Numbered from the stretch's first letter, positions 35,549 to 45,048 are shown. The stretch is DNA of 64,000 nt from Streptomyces changanensis (GCF_024600715.1 NZ_CP102332.1:5022001-5086000); one strand, 5' to 3'. Translations and numbers: made by a program. The notes: generated by a model not told the origin, from the letters alone.

Positions 35549-37009
35549 ATGTCCCTCACCTCTCCACGCCTGCGCGCCGCGCTCGTGGCCACGGCGTCCG
35601 CGGGGCTCATCGCGGCCGCCGTGCCCGCACCCGAGCCGCTCGGCATCGGCGACCCGCTCTTCCCCCACCTCGGCAACCCCGGCTACGACGTCCTCGCCTA
35701 CGACATCGCCCTCACCTACGGCGGTGACAACCGCACACCCCTGGACGCCGTCACACGGATCGACGCCCGGGCCACCCAGCGGCTGGAGCGCCTCAACCTC
35801 GACTTCTCCCACGGCACCGTCAAGACGGTCCACGTCGACGGCCGCCCCGCCGACTTCACCGGCACCGGAGAGGACCTGGTCGTCGACACCGGGCGGCCGG
35901 TCGAGCCGGGCACGAGGCTCACCGTCACCGTCGCCCACACGAGCGATCCCGCCGCGCCCAAGGCGTCGGGCGGCTGGATCCGCACCTCCGACGGCCTCGC
36001 CATGGCCAACCAGGCGGACGCCGCCCACCGGGTGTTCCCCTGCAACGACCACCCCGCCGACAAGGCGTACTTCACCTTCCACGTCACCGCCCCCAAGGAC
36101 CTCGTCGCCGTCGCCAACGGGCTGCCGGTCGCGCGGAGCGTCGCCGGCCCCACCGCCACCTGGACCTACCGCGGCGTCCACCCCATGGCGACCGAACTGG
36201 CGCAGGTCTCCATCGGCCGCTCCGCCGTCGTCCGCCGCACCGGCCCGCACGGTCTGCCCGTCCGCGACGTCGTCCCGGTCGCCGACCGGGAGCGGATGGA
36301 GCCGTGGCTGGCGAAGACCCCGGACCACCTGCGGTGGATGGAGCGCGAGATCGGCCGCTACCCCTTCGAGACGTACGGGGTGCTCGTGGCCGACGCGGCC
36401 ACCGGCTTCGAGCTGGAGACCCAGACCCTCTCCCTCTTCGAGCGGGGCCTGTTCACCCACCCCGACCTCCCCGCCTGGTACATCGAGTCGATCATGGTGC
36501 ACGAGCTGGCGCACCACTGGTTCGGCAACAGCGTCTCGCCCCGGGCCTGGTCCGACCTGTGGCTCAACGAGGGCCACGCCACCTGGTACGAGGCGCGGTG
36601 GGCCGAGGACGCCGGCCACCGCACCCTGGAGAGCCGGATGCGCGAGGCGTACACCGCCTCCGACCGGTGGCGCGCCGCCGGCGGACCTCCCGCCGCACCC
36701 CGCCCGCCCGCGCCCGGACAGAAGATCAGCCTGTTCCGCCCGGTCGTCTACGACGGCAGCGCCCTCGTCCTGTACGCCCTGCGCCAGGAGATCGGCGACA
36801 CCGCCTTCCGCGAGCTGGAGCGCCGCTGGGTCACCCGGCACGCGCACGCCACGGCCGGTACCTCCGACTTCGTCCGCCTCGCCTCCGACGTCGCGGGCCG
36901 CGACCTGACGCGCTTCCTGCGGGGCTGGCTGTACGGGGAGCGGACCCCCGCCATGCCCGGCCACCCCGACTGGCGCAGCAAGGCCCCGTCGAACGCGAAA
37001 CCCGCGTGA
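35549..37009 (+). CDS. secreted M1-family zinc metallopeptidase
   Basis: This 486-residue aminopeptidase N-type enzyme has an N-terminal signal peptide (about residues 1-28, hydrophobic ALVATASAGLIAAAV) with no lipobox Cys. The N-terminal beta-domain (WIRTSDGLAMANQADAAHRVFPCNDHP) and the zinc motif HELAHHWFGN follow, with WLNEGHATWYEARW supplying the second Glu ligand 18 residues on. The GAMEN exopeptidase motif is not present in standard form; FELETQTLSLF takes its place, as in related actinomycete clan members. ATG 35549 follows GTGAGG. It should act outside the cell on peptides. It stands alone between rshA and hflX. Confidence 0.9.
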   Translation: MSLTSPRLRAALVATASAGLIAAAVPAPEPLGIGDPLFPHLGNPGYDVLAYDIALTYGGDNRTPLDAVTRIDARATQRLERLNLDFSHGTVKTVHVDGRPADFTGTGEDLVVDTGRPVEPGTRLTVTVAHTSDPAAPKASGGWIRTSDGLAMANQADAAHRVFPCNDHPADKAYFTFHVTAPKDLVAVANGLPVARSVAGPTATWTYRGVHPMATELAQVSIGRSAVVRRTGPHGLPVRDVVPVADRERMEPWLAKTPDHLRWMEREIGRYPFETYGVLVADAATGFELETQTLSLFERGLFTHPDLPAWYIESIMVHELAHHWFGNSVSPRAWSDLWLNEGHATWYEARWAEDAGHRTLESRMREAYTASDRWRAAGGPPAAPRPPAPGQKISLFRPVVYDGSALVLYALRQEIGDTAFRELERRWVTRHAHATAGTSDFVRLASDVAGRDLTRFLRGWLYGERTPAMPGHPDWRSKAPSNAKPA

Positions 37010-37147
37010 CGCGGTCATCCACCCCGTGCGACCATCGTCACGTCGGCGGCGCGGCCGGGGCATCACCCGCCGCCTTCCCGGGAATCAATCGGGGAGAGCA
37101 CGCGTTGTCACCGACGTACCGCTTTTTTCCATCGACGTAAGGATCAA

Positions 37148-38641
37148 ATGACCTCCTCTTCTTCCCCTTCCCAGGACGAGCAGAGCTCCGCGGAGCTGAA
37201 CCGCGCCGAGAGCCTTCGGGCCGATGCCCTGATGGAAGAGGACGTCGCCTGGAGCTACGAGATCGACGGCGAGCGGGACGGCGAGCAGCTCGACCGCTCG
37301 GAGCGCGCGGCGCTCCGACGCGTCGCGGGCCTGTCCACCGAGCTCGAGGACGTCACCGAGGTCGAGTACCGGCAGCTGCGCCTGGAGCGCGTCGTGCTGG
37401 TGGGCGTCTGGACCTCGGGGACCGTACAGGACGCGGAGAACTCCCTCGCCGAGCTGGCCGCCCTCGCCGAGACGGCGGGCGCGCTCGTGCTGGACGGAGT
37501 CATCCAGCGCCGTGACAAGCCGGACCCGGCCACCTACATCGGTTCCGGCAAGGCCGAGGAACTGCGGGACATCGTGCTGGAGACCGGTGCCGACACCGTC
37601 GTCTGCGACGGTGAGCTGAGCCCGGGCCAGCTGATCCACCTCGAGGACGTCGTCAAGGTCAAGGTGGTCGACCGGACCGCCCTGATCCTCGACATCTTCG
37701 CCCAGCACGCCAAGTCGCGGGAGGGCAAGGCACAGGTCGCCCTCGCGCAGATGCAGTACATGCTGCCGCGACTGCGCGGCTGGGGCCAGTCGCTCTCCCG
37801 TCAGATGGGTGGCGGCGGCGGTGGCGGCATGGCCACCCGCGGTCCCGGTGAGACCAAGATCGAGACGGACCGGCGGCGGATCCGCGAGAAGATGGCGAAG
37901 ATGCGCCGGGAGATCGCGGAGATGAAGACCGGCCGCGACATCAAGCGGCAGGAGCGCCGGCGCAACAAGGTGCCGTCGGTCGCCATCGCCGGGTACACCA
38001 ACGCCGGCAAGTCGTCCCTGCTCAACCGTCTGACCGGCGCGGGCGTGCTGGTGGAGAACGCGCTGTTCGCCACCCTCGACCCGACGGTCCGCCGGGCCGA
38101 GACGCCGAGCGGCCGCCTGTACACGCTGGTGGACACGGTCGGGTTCGTCCGGCACCTGCCGCACCATCTGGTCGAGGCGTTTCGCTCCACCATGGAGGAG
38201 GTCGGCGAGTCCGACCTGATCCTCCACGTGGTGGACGGCGCGCACCCCGCCCCGGAGGAGCAGTTGGCCGCCGTGCGCGAGGTGATCCGCGACGTGGGCG
38301 CGACGAACGTGCGCGAGATCGTCGTGGTCAACAAGGCGGACGCGGCCGACCCGCTGGTACTCCAGCGGCTGCTGCGGGTCGAGAAGCACGCCATCGCCGT
38401 CTCGGCGCGCACCGGCGCGGGCATCGCGGAACTGCTCGCGTTGATCGACGCCGAGCTGCCCCGCCCCGAGGTCGAGATCGAGGCGCTCGTGCCGTACACC
38501 CAGGGCGGGCTGGTCTCGCGGGTGCATGCCGAGGGCGAGGTCCTCTCCGAGGAGCACACCGCCGACGGCACGCTGATCAAGGCGCGGGTGCACAGCGAGC
38601 TCGCCGCGCTGCTCGCCCCGTTCAGTCCCGTCACGGCCTGA
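37148..38641 (+). CDS. hflX: Ribosome-associated GTPase HflX
   Basis: HflX binds the 50S E-P site region and splits stalled ribosomes after stress. The 497-residue protein has an N-terminal HflX domain (residues 80-215) with the Gly-rich linker GGGGGGG at 221-227 and a long helical hairpin. The G domain starts with AGYTNAGKSS at 281-290; G3 is DTVGFVRHLPHHL, G4 is NKAD in VVVNKADAAD, and a C-terminal domain follows. ATG 37148 has AAGGA upstream. The first 75 residues are an actinomycete-type extension. It ends before two stacked terminators. Confidence 0.96.
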   Translation: MTSSSSPSQDEQSSAELNRAESLRADALMEEDVAWSYEIDGERDGEQLDRSERAALRRVAGLSTELEDVTEVEYRQLRLERVVLVGVWTSGTVQDAENSLAELAALAETAGALVLDGVIQRRDKPDPATYIGSGKAEELRDIVLETGADTVVCDGELSPGQLIHLEDVVKVKVVDRTALILDIFAQHAKSREGKAQVALAQMQYMLPRLRGWGQSLSRQMGGGGGGGMATRGPGETKIETDRRRIREKMAKMRREIAEMKTGRDIKRQERRRNKVPSVAIAGYTNAGKSSLLNRLTGAGVLVENALFATLDPTVRRAETPSGRLYTLVDTVGFVRHLPHHLVEAFRSTMEEVGESDLILHVVDGAHPAPEEQLAAVREVIRDVGATNVREIVVVNKADAADPLVLQRLLRVEKHAIAVSARTGAGIAELLALIDAELPRPEVEIEALVPYTQGGLVSRVHAEGEVLSEEHTADGTLIKARVHSELAALLAPFSPVTA

Positions 38642-38652
38642 CGACGCGACGG

Positions 38653-38698
38653 GGAAGCGGGTGGTCCCGGGCGCTCCGGCCCGGGACCACCCGCTTCC
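38653..38698. terminator. 19-bp hairpin after hflX
   Basis: GGAAGCGGGTGGTCCCGGG (38653-38671) pairs without mismatch to 38680-38698 around an 8-nt loop. It is the first of two stacked hairpins in the gap between convergent hflX and the protease gene. Confidence 0.8.
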
Positions 38699-38709
38699 GC
38701 GTTTCCGGC

Positions 38710-38741
38710 GGCGGGCGCCCCATGGGGGCGCCCGCCGTTTT
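38710..38741. terminator. 12-bp hairpin with GTTTT, second in the pair
   Basis: GGCGGGCGCCCC (38710-38721) pairs with GGGGCGCCCGCC (38725-38736) around a 3-nt loop and is followed by GTTTT on the plus strand, the only intrinsic-type T-run I found in this window. It ends transcripts from hflX and possibly also from the opposite side. Confidence 0.8.
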
Positions 38742-38767
38742 GCGCGCCCGGGACGACGTGCGCCCGC

Positions 38768-39955
38768 CTACCGGCCGGCGAACTTCTCGCTGACCGCGGT
38801 GTAGACGCCCTTCGCCTCCGCGCCGAGCCGCGGCCCGGCCAGCCAGCCCGCCGTCACGGGACCGATCGACGTGTTCGAGACGAGAGCCGGCTCACCGTTG
38901 CCGCCGGTGGCCACCCAGCCACCGCCCGACGACCCACCGGTCATGCTGCAACCGATGCGGTACATCGTCGGCTGCCCGGCCTTCAGCGACAGCCGGCCCG
39001 GCTTGTCCGCGCACCGGTAGAGCTTCTCCCCGTCGTACGGCGGAGCCGCCGGGTACCCGGTCGCCTCCATCTCCGCGATCCCCGCCGCCGCGGGCGCCGC
39101 GAAGTCGACCGGCAGCGCCGAACCGACCGTCTCCTCCAGCGACTTGCCGCCGCTGCCCTTCTCCGGCGTCACGTGGACGACCGCGAAGTCGTACGGCGCC
39201 CCCTGGCCGCCCACCGGGGCGCCCTGGTCGATCCACTGCTCCGAGGTCTGCGCCCAGTCACCCCACCACACGCCGTAGGGGGCGACGTCCTCACGGGTCG
39301 CCGCCTCCGACCGGTCCGTCGACAGGCCCTTGTCGTTGTACGAGGGGACGAACGCGATGTTCCGGTACCAGCCGCCGTTCTTGCCCGCGTGGACGCAGTG
39401 GCCCGCCGTCCACACGAGGTTCGACTTGCCCGGGTGCGCCGGGTCCTTCACGACGGTCGCCGAGCACACCATCGACCCCTTCGGCCCGTCGAAGAGGAGC
39501 TTGCCCGCCTCCGGCGCACTGCCGTGGTACGGCGTGGCGACCCGCGTGGCCTCGACGCGCCGGGGCGTCGGGTCCGTGACGCCCTCGTCACCGGAGAGGT
39601 CGCCGTCGTCGACCGGACGGTCCGGTTCCTCCGCCTCGCGCATGCGGTCCGGGTCCCACAGGTCCTCGATGATCGGGTTGACGAAGTCCTGCGCCTCGCG
39701 CAGCCACTTGTCCTTGTCCCAGTTCCGCCACTCGCCGCCGCGCCACTTGTCCAGGTCGATCCCGTGCTCCTTGAGCCGGCCCTTCAGGTCCTCCGGGATG
39801 GTTATCTTCCCGGCCCCGGCCCCGCCCGGGGTCTGGGCCGCCGAGGCGCTCGGCGAGCCGCCCGGCGCGTCCTCGCCCGGGCCGCAGCCCGTGGCGGTCA
39901 GCGCCAGCGCGGCCGCGACGGCGGCCGGGGCGAGCAACGGACGAAACGATCGCAT
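38768..39955 (-). CDS. trypsin-like serine protease lipoprotein
   Basis: This 395-residue exported protein has a signal peptide ending at Cys24 (LTATGCGPG, a loose lipobox), so it is probably lipid-anchored. A charged linker region (about 50-130) is followed by a chymotrypsin-fold domain with His186 in WTAGHC, Asp256 in PYDFAVVHV and Ser343 in MTGGSSGGGW, the last replacing the usual GDSGGP. CSATVV at 164-169 and the C-terminal SNTSIGPV fit the S1 family. ATG 39955 has AGGGGG 8 nt upstream. It faces hflX and is divergent from the aminotransferase-like gene. The substrate is unknown. Confidence 0.9.
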   Translation of the reverse strand: MRSFRPLLAPAAVAAALALTATGCGPGEDAPGGSPSASAAQTPGGAGAGKITIPEDLKGRLKEHGIDLDKWRGGEWRNWDKDKWLREAQDFVNPIIEDLWDPDRMREAEEPDRPVDDGDLSGDEGVTDPTPRRVEATRVATPYHGSAPEAGKLLFDGPKGSMVCSATVVKDPAHPGKSNLVWTAGHCVHAGKNGGWYRNIAFVPSYNDKGLSTDRSEAATREDVAPYGVWWGDWAQTSEQWIDQGAPVGGQGAPYDFAVVHVTPEKGSGGKSLEETVGSALPVDFAAPAAAGIAEMEATGYPAAPPYDGEKLYRCADKPGRLSLKAGQPTMYRIGCSMTGGSSGGGWVATGGNGEPALVSNTSIGPVTAGWLAGPRLGAEAKGVYTAVSEKFAGR

Positions 39956-40404
39956 GAGTGATCCCCCTGGGACTTCGTGACCGGGCGCTCCGGCGGAAAC
40001 GCCTTCCGGACGCGGTACTTCCTGACGCCGGCACACCGGGCCGGTGCCCGTCCTCGGGCGCCGCGGTGCGGCCCCCACTATGCCGGTGCCGAGGGGGACG
40101 GCGTGCGGCAGGTCCGCGGTTCCCCGGCGCAAGGATCCTCGACATGCCCGTGATCGCCCGCAGATGTCGTCGTTGGTACGTGCGGAGCACCACGCGCGGG
40201 GACCCCGCGGGCGGGGACGGAACGCGCGGCGGACCACACGCGACGGGCACGCTCCCGGCGCGGGGCGAACGCGGGACGCACGGGCGACGTACCGATGGGC
40301 GGCACGGGTACGCCGCCTACCGCACGCACCTCGGTCCCCGCGCTCGGGCCGTACGTACCCGCACGCCCACCACCAGCCTTCGCCACCGGGAGGACAGCAG
40401 AGAC
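39956..40404. other. 449-nt gap upstream of the aminotransferase-like gene
   Basis: This lies between divergent protease and aminotransferase-like genes. The frame of the latter stays open through this stretch, but the translation (Arg, Gly and Thr rich, without conserved pattern) is not protein-like, so I read it as non-coding. It should hold both promoters. I found no clear repeats beyond short inverted GGCCGGTGCC-type sequences near 40040. Confidence 0.35.
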
Positions 40405-41751
40405 GTGGCCGCGACCGAACCGGCCCCGGCGGGGCCGACCGCCGGGCATGAGGGGATCATGCGCCGCCAGGCGCTGCGCGAACCCGCCGCCCGCACCTAC
40501 GCCCGCTCCCTGCCGGTCGTCCCGGTACGGGCCCGCGGGGTCACCATCGAGGGCGCCGACGGCCGCCGCTACCTGGACTGCACGTCCGGCGCCGGCATCC
40601 TGGTCCTCGGCCACAACCACCCGGTCGTCCTGGAAGCGATCAAGCGGGTCATCGACTCGGGGGCGCCCCTGGACGTCCACGGCCTCGCCACCCCGGTCCG
40701 GGACGCCTTCACGACCGAACTGTTCACCACCCTGCCGGCCGCGCTCGCCGCCGACGCCCGCGTCCGGTTCTGCGGGCCCGCCCCCGGGGACGCCGTCGCC
40801 GCCGCGCTCGCGCTCGCGCGCACGGCCACGGGCCGCTCTCGGGTGCTCGCCTGCGCCGGTTACGGGCCCCACGCCCCGGCCGCTCCCGGCCGACCGGCGG
40901 GACCAGGGCCGGACGGTGACGTACCGGTCACCTGGCTGCCGTACCCGCGCGACGGGCGTCACCCGCCGGACGGCGACGGCGGGGCACCACACGGCCCGCG
41001 CGGCGCGGAAGGCGGGATCGCCACGCCGGCGGCCGTCATCGTCGAACCGGTCCGGGGCGCCCGGGACGTGGTGCCCGCGCCGGACGACTGGCTGCGGCGG
41101 GTGCGCGGGCTCACCGCGGAGTCGTCCGTCCCGCTGATCGCCGACGAGAGGCTGACGGGACTCGGCCGTACCGGGTCGTTCTGGGCGGTCGGACACAGCG
41201 GTGTCGTCCCCGACGTGATGGTCATGCCGGAGGCCCTCGGCGCTTCGCTCCCGCTGTCCGTGATCGTCTACCGGGCGGGCCTCGACCACGGCCGGCGGGA
41301 CCGCCCCGCCGGCGCCCCGCGCGGCAACCAGCTCGCCATGGCCGCCGGTACCGCCACCCTCGCGTACGTCCGCGGGAACCGGCTCGCCGAACGCGCCGCC
41401 ACCCTCGGCGCGCGACTCCTCGCCGACCTGCGGGGGCTGGCGGCCGCCCACCCCTGCGTGGCCGGCGTGCGGGGCCGCGGCCTCATGATCGGGGTGGAAC
41501 TGGCCGCTCCGTCCCCTACCGGCGACACGCCGCCGCGCGCGACGACCCCGTTCCTGCGCACCGCCGCCGACCGCGCGGAGGCCGTACGGCGGGAGTGCCT
41601 GGACCGGGGCCTCATCGTGACCACCGGTGGGCGCGCCTCCGGTGTCGTGCGGCTGCTGCCGCCGCTGACGCTCACCGACGGGCAGGCCGCCGCCGTCCTC
41701 GACCGCTTCGCCGACGCCGTCGCCGCCACCGAGCGGACACAGCCCCACTGA
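40405..41751 (+). CDS. class III (DABA-type) aminotransferase homologue lacking the PLP lysine
   Basis: This 448-residue protein follows the diaminobutyrate aminotransferase layout: REPAARTYARSLPVVPVRARG start, YLDCTSGAGILVLGHNHPVV, then DVHGLATPVRDAF, FCGPAPGDAVAAALALARTATGR, VIVEPVRG, ADERLTGLGRTGSFWA and RGNQLAMAAGTATL. At the place of the Schiff-base lysine (normally SKAIGG) it has MPEALG: Glu276, codon GAG at 41230-41232. The stretch after TATGR lacks the GGYHG motif, and DExQTG is DERLTG. The frame is intact and codon use normal, so it looks maintained but not as a standard transaminase. GTG at 40405 has GGGAGGA 10 nt upstream; ATG 40459 is an alternative. Confidence 0.85.
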   Translation: MAATEPAPAGPTAGHEGIMRRQALREPAARTYARSLPVVPVRARGVTIEGADGRRYLDCTSGAGILVLGHNHPVVLEAIKRVIDSGAPLDVHGLATPVRDAFTTELFTTLPAALAADARVRFCGPAPGDAVAAALALARTATGRSRVLACAGYGPHAPAAPGRPAGPGPDGDVPVTWLPYPRDGRHPPDGDGGAPHGPRGAEGGIATPAAVIVEPVRGARDVVPAPDDWLRRVRGLTAESSVPLIADERLTGLGRTGSFWAVGHSGVVPDVMVMPEALGASLPLSVIVYRAGLDHGRRDRPAGAPRGNQLAMAAGTATLAYVRGNRLAERAATLGARLLADLRGLAAAHPCVAGVRGRGLMIGVELAAPSPTGDTPPRATTPFLRTAADRAEAVRRECLDRGLIVTTGGRASGVVRLLPPLTLTDGQAAAVLDRFADAVAATERTQPH

Positions 41752-41970
41752 GTCCGCATCGAACGCGCCCCGGCCGGCCGCACCCGCAGCCCGCGGAGCC
41801 CGCCGGCTTCCCCCTCCGGCCACCGGCGTCCATCGCGCGGCGCGGCTCACCCGTACGAGTGGGGAGCGGTCCGGTCCGGGGACGACCACCCCGCTCGTCG
41901 GCCGGAAGCGGACGGCGGGTGACTCCGACGGGAACCGACTGTCGGTGGGGCCCCTTAGGGTGGACGGGCT
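41752..41970. other. gap between the aminotransferase-like gene and the DinG helicase gene
   Basis: This 219-nt non-coding stretch has an AGGGTGGA element about 13 nt before the helicase start. I looked for a LexA site here and did not see one, so damage induction of the helicase through LexA is not supported. Confidence 0.35.
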
Positions 41971-43938
41971 ATGACGAAGCCATCCCTCCCCGAGCTCCTC
42001 CACGCCGCCGTCGCCGCCGTCGGCGGCGCGGAAAGGCCCGGCCAGGTCACCATGGCCGAGGCCGTCGGCCAGGCCATCGACGACGGTACGCACCTGCTCG
42101 TCCAGGCCGGCACCGGCACCGGCAAGTCCCTCGGCTACCTGGTGCCCGCCTTGGCCCACGGCGACCGGGTCGTGGTGGCGACGGCCACGCTCGCCCTCCA
42201 GCGGCAGCTCGTCGAGCGGGACCTGCCCCGCACGGTCGAGGCGCTGCACCCGCTGCTGCGCCGGCGCCCGGAGTTCGCGATGCTCAAGGGCCGCTCCAAC
42301 TACCTGTGCCTCCACCGGCTGCACGAGGGCGTCCCGCAGGACGACGAGGAGGGGCTCTTCGACCCGCTCGAGGCGGCGGCCCCCACCAGCAAGCTCGGCC
42401 AGGACCTCATGCGCCTGCGCGACTGGTCCGACGAGACGGAGACGGGCGACCGTGACGATCTGACGCCGGGCGTCTCCGACCGCGCCTGGGGACAGGTCTC
42501 GGTCACCTCGCGGGAGTGCCTCGGGGCGACGAAGTGCGCGTACGGCGCGGAGTGCTTCGCCGAGGCGGCCCGCGAGCGGGCCAAGCTCGCCGACGTCGTC
42601 GTCACCAACCACGCGCTGCTGGCGATCGACGCCATCGAGGGCGCGCCGGTCGTCCCGCAGCACGACGTGCTGATCGTGGACGAGGCCCACGAGCTGGTCT
42701 CCCGCGTCACGGGCGTCGCCACCGGCGAGCTCACCCCCGGGCAGGTCAACCGCGCCGTGCGCCGGGCGGCGAAGCTCGTCGACGAGAAGGCCGCCGACCA
42801 GCTCCAGACCGCCGCCGAGGGGTTCGAGAAGCTGATGGAGCTGGCCCTGCCCGGCCGGCTCCAGGAGCTGCCCGAGGACCTCGCCTACGCGTTGATGGCC
42901 CTGCGGGACGCCGCCCGTGCGGTGATCACGGCCATCGGCAGCACCCGCGACCGGTCCGTGCAGGACGAGGACGCCGTCCGCAAGCAGGCCCTCGCCGCCG
43001 TGGAGAACGTCCACACGGTGGCGGAGCGCATCGCGAACGGCTCCGAGTACGACGTGGTCTGGTACGAGCGGCACGACCGGTTCGGCGCGTCCCTGCGGGT
43101 GGCCCCGCTGTCCGTGTCCGGGCTGCTGCGCGAGAAGCTCTTCGCCGACCGGTCGGTCGTCCTGACCTCCGCGACGCTCAAGCTCGGCGGCGACTTCAAC
43201 GGCGTGGGCGCCTCGCTCGGCCTGGCCGCGGAGGGCGTCGAGGGCGAGGACCTGCCGGTCTGGAAGGGCATCGACGTCGGCTCCCCGTTCGACTACCGCA
43301 AACAGGGCATCCTCTACGTCGCTCGGCACCTCGCCACCCCGGGCCGCGAGGGCAGCCGGGACGACATGATGGACGAGCTGGCGGAGCTGATCCAGGCGGC
43401 CGGGGGCCGTACGCTGGGCCTCTTCTCCTCGATGCGGGCCGCGCAGGCCGCCGCCGAGGAGCTGCGGGGCAGGCTCGACCAGCCGGTGCTGCTCCAGGGC
43501 GAGGACACCCTCGGCGAGCTGATCAAGACGTTCGCGGGGGATGCCGCCACCTGCCTCTTCGGCACGCTGTCCCTGTGGCAGGGCGTGGACGTCCCGGGGC
43601 CGAACTGCCAGCTGGTGGTCATGGACCGCATCCCGTTCCCGCGGCCGGACGACCCGCTGATGAGCGCCCGGCAGAAGGCCGTGGAGGAGGCCGGCGGCAA
43701 CGGCTTCATGGCGGTCGCCGCGACGCACGCGGCGCTGCTCATGGCCCAAGGTGCGGGCCGTCTGGTGCGCGCGACGGGGGACCGGGGCGTCGTGGCCGTC
43801 CTGGACCCGCGGCTGGCGAACGCCCGGTACGGCAGCTTCCTGCGGGCCTCCCTGCCCGACTTCTGGTACACGACGGACCGCAACCAGGTCCGCCGCTCCC
43901 TGGCGGCGATCGACGCGGCGGCGCGGACGGCGGGGTAG
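41971..43938 (+). CDS. DinG/XPD-type iron-sulfur DNA helicase
   Basis: This 655-residue superfamily 2 helicase has Walker A AGTGTGKS at 46-53 and a DEAH box at 237-240 (LIVDEAHEL). Four cysteines between them, Cys113 (YLCLH), Cys183 (SRECLG), Cys189 (TKCAYG) and Cys195 (AECFAE), are spaced as the 4Fe-4S ligands of XPD/DinG proteins. The second RecA domain has SVVLTSATLKLGG, LFGTLSLWQGVDVPG and GAGRLVRATGDRGVVAVLDPR. It should unwind 5'-3' and act on R-loops or forks; E. coli DinG and YoaA are the models. It ends 309 nt before the convergent lexA. Confidence 0.93.
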   Translation: MTKPSLPELLHAAVAAVGGAERPGQVTMAEAVGQAIDDGTHLLVQAGTGTGKSLGYLVPALAHGDRVVVATATLALQRQLVERDLPRTVEALHPLLRRRPEFAMLKGRSNYLCLHRLHEGVPQDDEEGLFDPLEAAAPTSKLGQDLMRLRDWSDETETGDRDDLTPGVSDRAWGQVSVTSRECLGATKCAYGAECFAEAARERAKLADVVVTNHALLAIDAIEGAPVVPQHDVLIVDEAHELVSRVTGVATGELTPGQVNRAVRRAAKLVDEKAADQLQTAAEGFEKLMELALPGRLQELPEDLAYALMALRDAARAVITAIGSTRDRSVQDEDAVRKQALAAVENVHTVAERIANGSEYDVVWYERHDRFGASLRVAPLSVSGLLREKLFADRSVVLTSATLKLGGDFNGVGASLGLAAEGVEGEDLPVWKGIDVGSPFDYRKQGILYVARHLATPGREGSRDDMMDELAELIQAAGGRTLGLFSSMRAAQAAAEELRGRLDQPVLLQGEDTLGELIKTFAGDAATCLFGTLSLWQGVDVPGPNCQLVVMDRIPFPRPDDPLMSARQKAVEEAGGNGFMAVAATHAALLMAQGAGRLVRATGDRGVVAVLDPRLANARYGSFLRASLPDFWYTTDRNQVRRSLAAIDAAARTAG

Positions 43939-44193
43939 GCGGGCTCCGACCCGGACCGGCGCGCTCGGTTCTCCGGGTCGCCCGGTCCCGGGGGCGCCCG
44001 GTCCTGGATGGTGCTCCGGCCTGGGCCGCCCGGTCTCGGGTCGCCGGTCTGGGGCCGCCCGGTCCTGGAGGTCGCTCGGGCCTGGGGTGCTCGGCCCACC
44101 GGGCTCAGCCGTCCCGCCGCCTCGCCCTGCCTGCTCGCGGGCCGGCTCGTCCGCCCGTCTTCACGGCGGCCCGGCGGCCCGGTGGCACAGCAA
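43939..44193. repeat. degenerate GCCCGGTC(C/T) repeats between the helicase gene and lexA
   Basis: Six or more diverged copies of a unit like (G/C)GCCCGGTCYTGG(A/G) recur from about 43976 to 44100. No gene is credible. The region separates the convergent helicase and lexA genes and ends in a clear hairpin at 44194-44225. Confidence 0.5.
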
Positions 44194-44225
44194 GGCCCCG
44201 GGACCGGCGCAGAGGTCCCGGGGCC
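44194..44225. terminator. 12-bp hairpin between convergent DinG-type and lexA genes
   Basis: GGCCCCGGGACC (44194-44205) pairs perfectly with GGTCCCGGGGCC (44214-44225) around an 8-nt loop. It lies 22 nt past the lexA stop on the minus strand, so it probably ends lexA transcription and could also stop read-through from the helicase gene. Confidence 0.65.
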
Positions 44226-44247
44226 GGTTCGGGCCGGCGGGTGAGCG

Positions 44248-45048
44248 TCACACCCGTCGCAGAACCGCCACCACCTTGCCGAGGATGGTCGCCTCGTCAC
44301 CGGGGATGGGTTGGTAGGCGGCGTTGTGCGGGAGCAGCCAGACGTGGCCGTCCTCCCGCTTGAAGCGCTTGACGGTGGCCTCGCCGTCGAGCATGGCGGC
44401 CACGATGTCGCCGTTCTCCGCGACGGGCTGGCGGCGCACGGTGACCCAGTCGCCGTCGCAGATCGCGGCCTCGATCATCGAGTCGCCGACGACCTTCAGC
44501 ACGAAGAGCTCACCGTCGCCGACGAGCTGCCGGGGGAGGGGGAAGACGTCCTCGACGGACTCCTCGGCGAGGATCGGGCCACCGGCGGCGATCCGGCCGA
44601 CGAGCGGCACGTACGACGCCGCGGGCTTGCCCGTGGTGTCGGCGGGCTGGGTGCTCGGCTGGTCGGAGCCGCGGACCTCATAGGCGCGGGGCCGGTGCGG
44701 GTCCCGCCGCAGGAAGCCCTTCCGCTCCAGCGCCATCAGCTGGTGGGCGACGGAGGACGTGCTGGACAGCCCCACCGCCTGGCCGATCTCACGCATCGAC
44801 GGCGGGTACCCCCGCCGCTGCACCGAGTCGCGGATCACCTCGATCACGCGCCGCTGGCGGTCCGTGAGGCCGGAGCTGTCGGCGCGGATGCCGGGAGGTC
44901 GGCCGGGCAGCGAGCGTGCGGGCTTGGGAGGCTCGGGGGTCGCGCTCGCCTCGTTCACGTTCTTCACGGTCATGGCATGCACCGGCTCGAATCGGCCCTG
45001 GGAGCGGTCCTGGGCGGTGATGGTGGCGCTGTCTGCGGTGGTGGTCAC
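44248..45048 (-). CDS. lexA: SOS repressor LexA
   Basis: LexA represses the SOS regulon and cleaves itself when RecA filaments form. The 266-residue protein has an N-terminal winged helix ([21 protein letters not shown] ... [21 protein letters not shown], residues 61-106). The cleavage site is Ala155-Gly156 (RIAAGGPI), and the catalytic dyad Ser190 (VVGDSMIEA) and Lys227 (ATVKRFK) are all intact. The first 45 residues are a Thr, Ala and Pro-rich extension also seen in streptomycete LexA. GTG 45048 has GAGAGGGG 6 nt upstream; the ATG at 44973 is an internal alternative. A LexA site overlaps its own promoter region. Confidence 0.96.
   Translation of the reverse strand: MTTTADSATITAQDRSQGRFEPVHAMTVKNVNEASATPEPPKPARSLPGRPPGIRADSSGLTDRQRRVIEVIRDSVQRRGYPPSMREIGQAVGLSSTSSVAHQLMALERKGFLRRDPHRPRAYEVRGSDQPSTQPADTTGKPAASYVPLVGRIAAGGPILAEESVEDVFPLPRQLVGDGELFVLKVVGDSMIEAAICDGDWVTVRRQPVAENGDIVAAMLDGEATVKRFKREDGHVWLLPHNAAYQPIPGDEATILGKVVAVLRRV

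Noticed and set aside
41752..41970. LexA site upstream of the DinG-type helicase
   Set aside because: No match to CGAACNNNNGTTYG was found by eye.
40078..43749. 1,223-aa minus-strand frame opposite the aminotransferase and helicase genes
   Set aside because: It is antisense to two well-supported genes and carries no recognisable domain.
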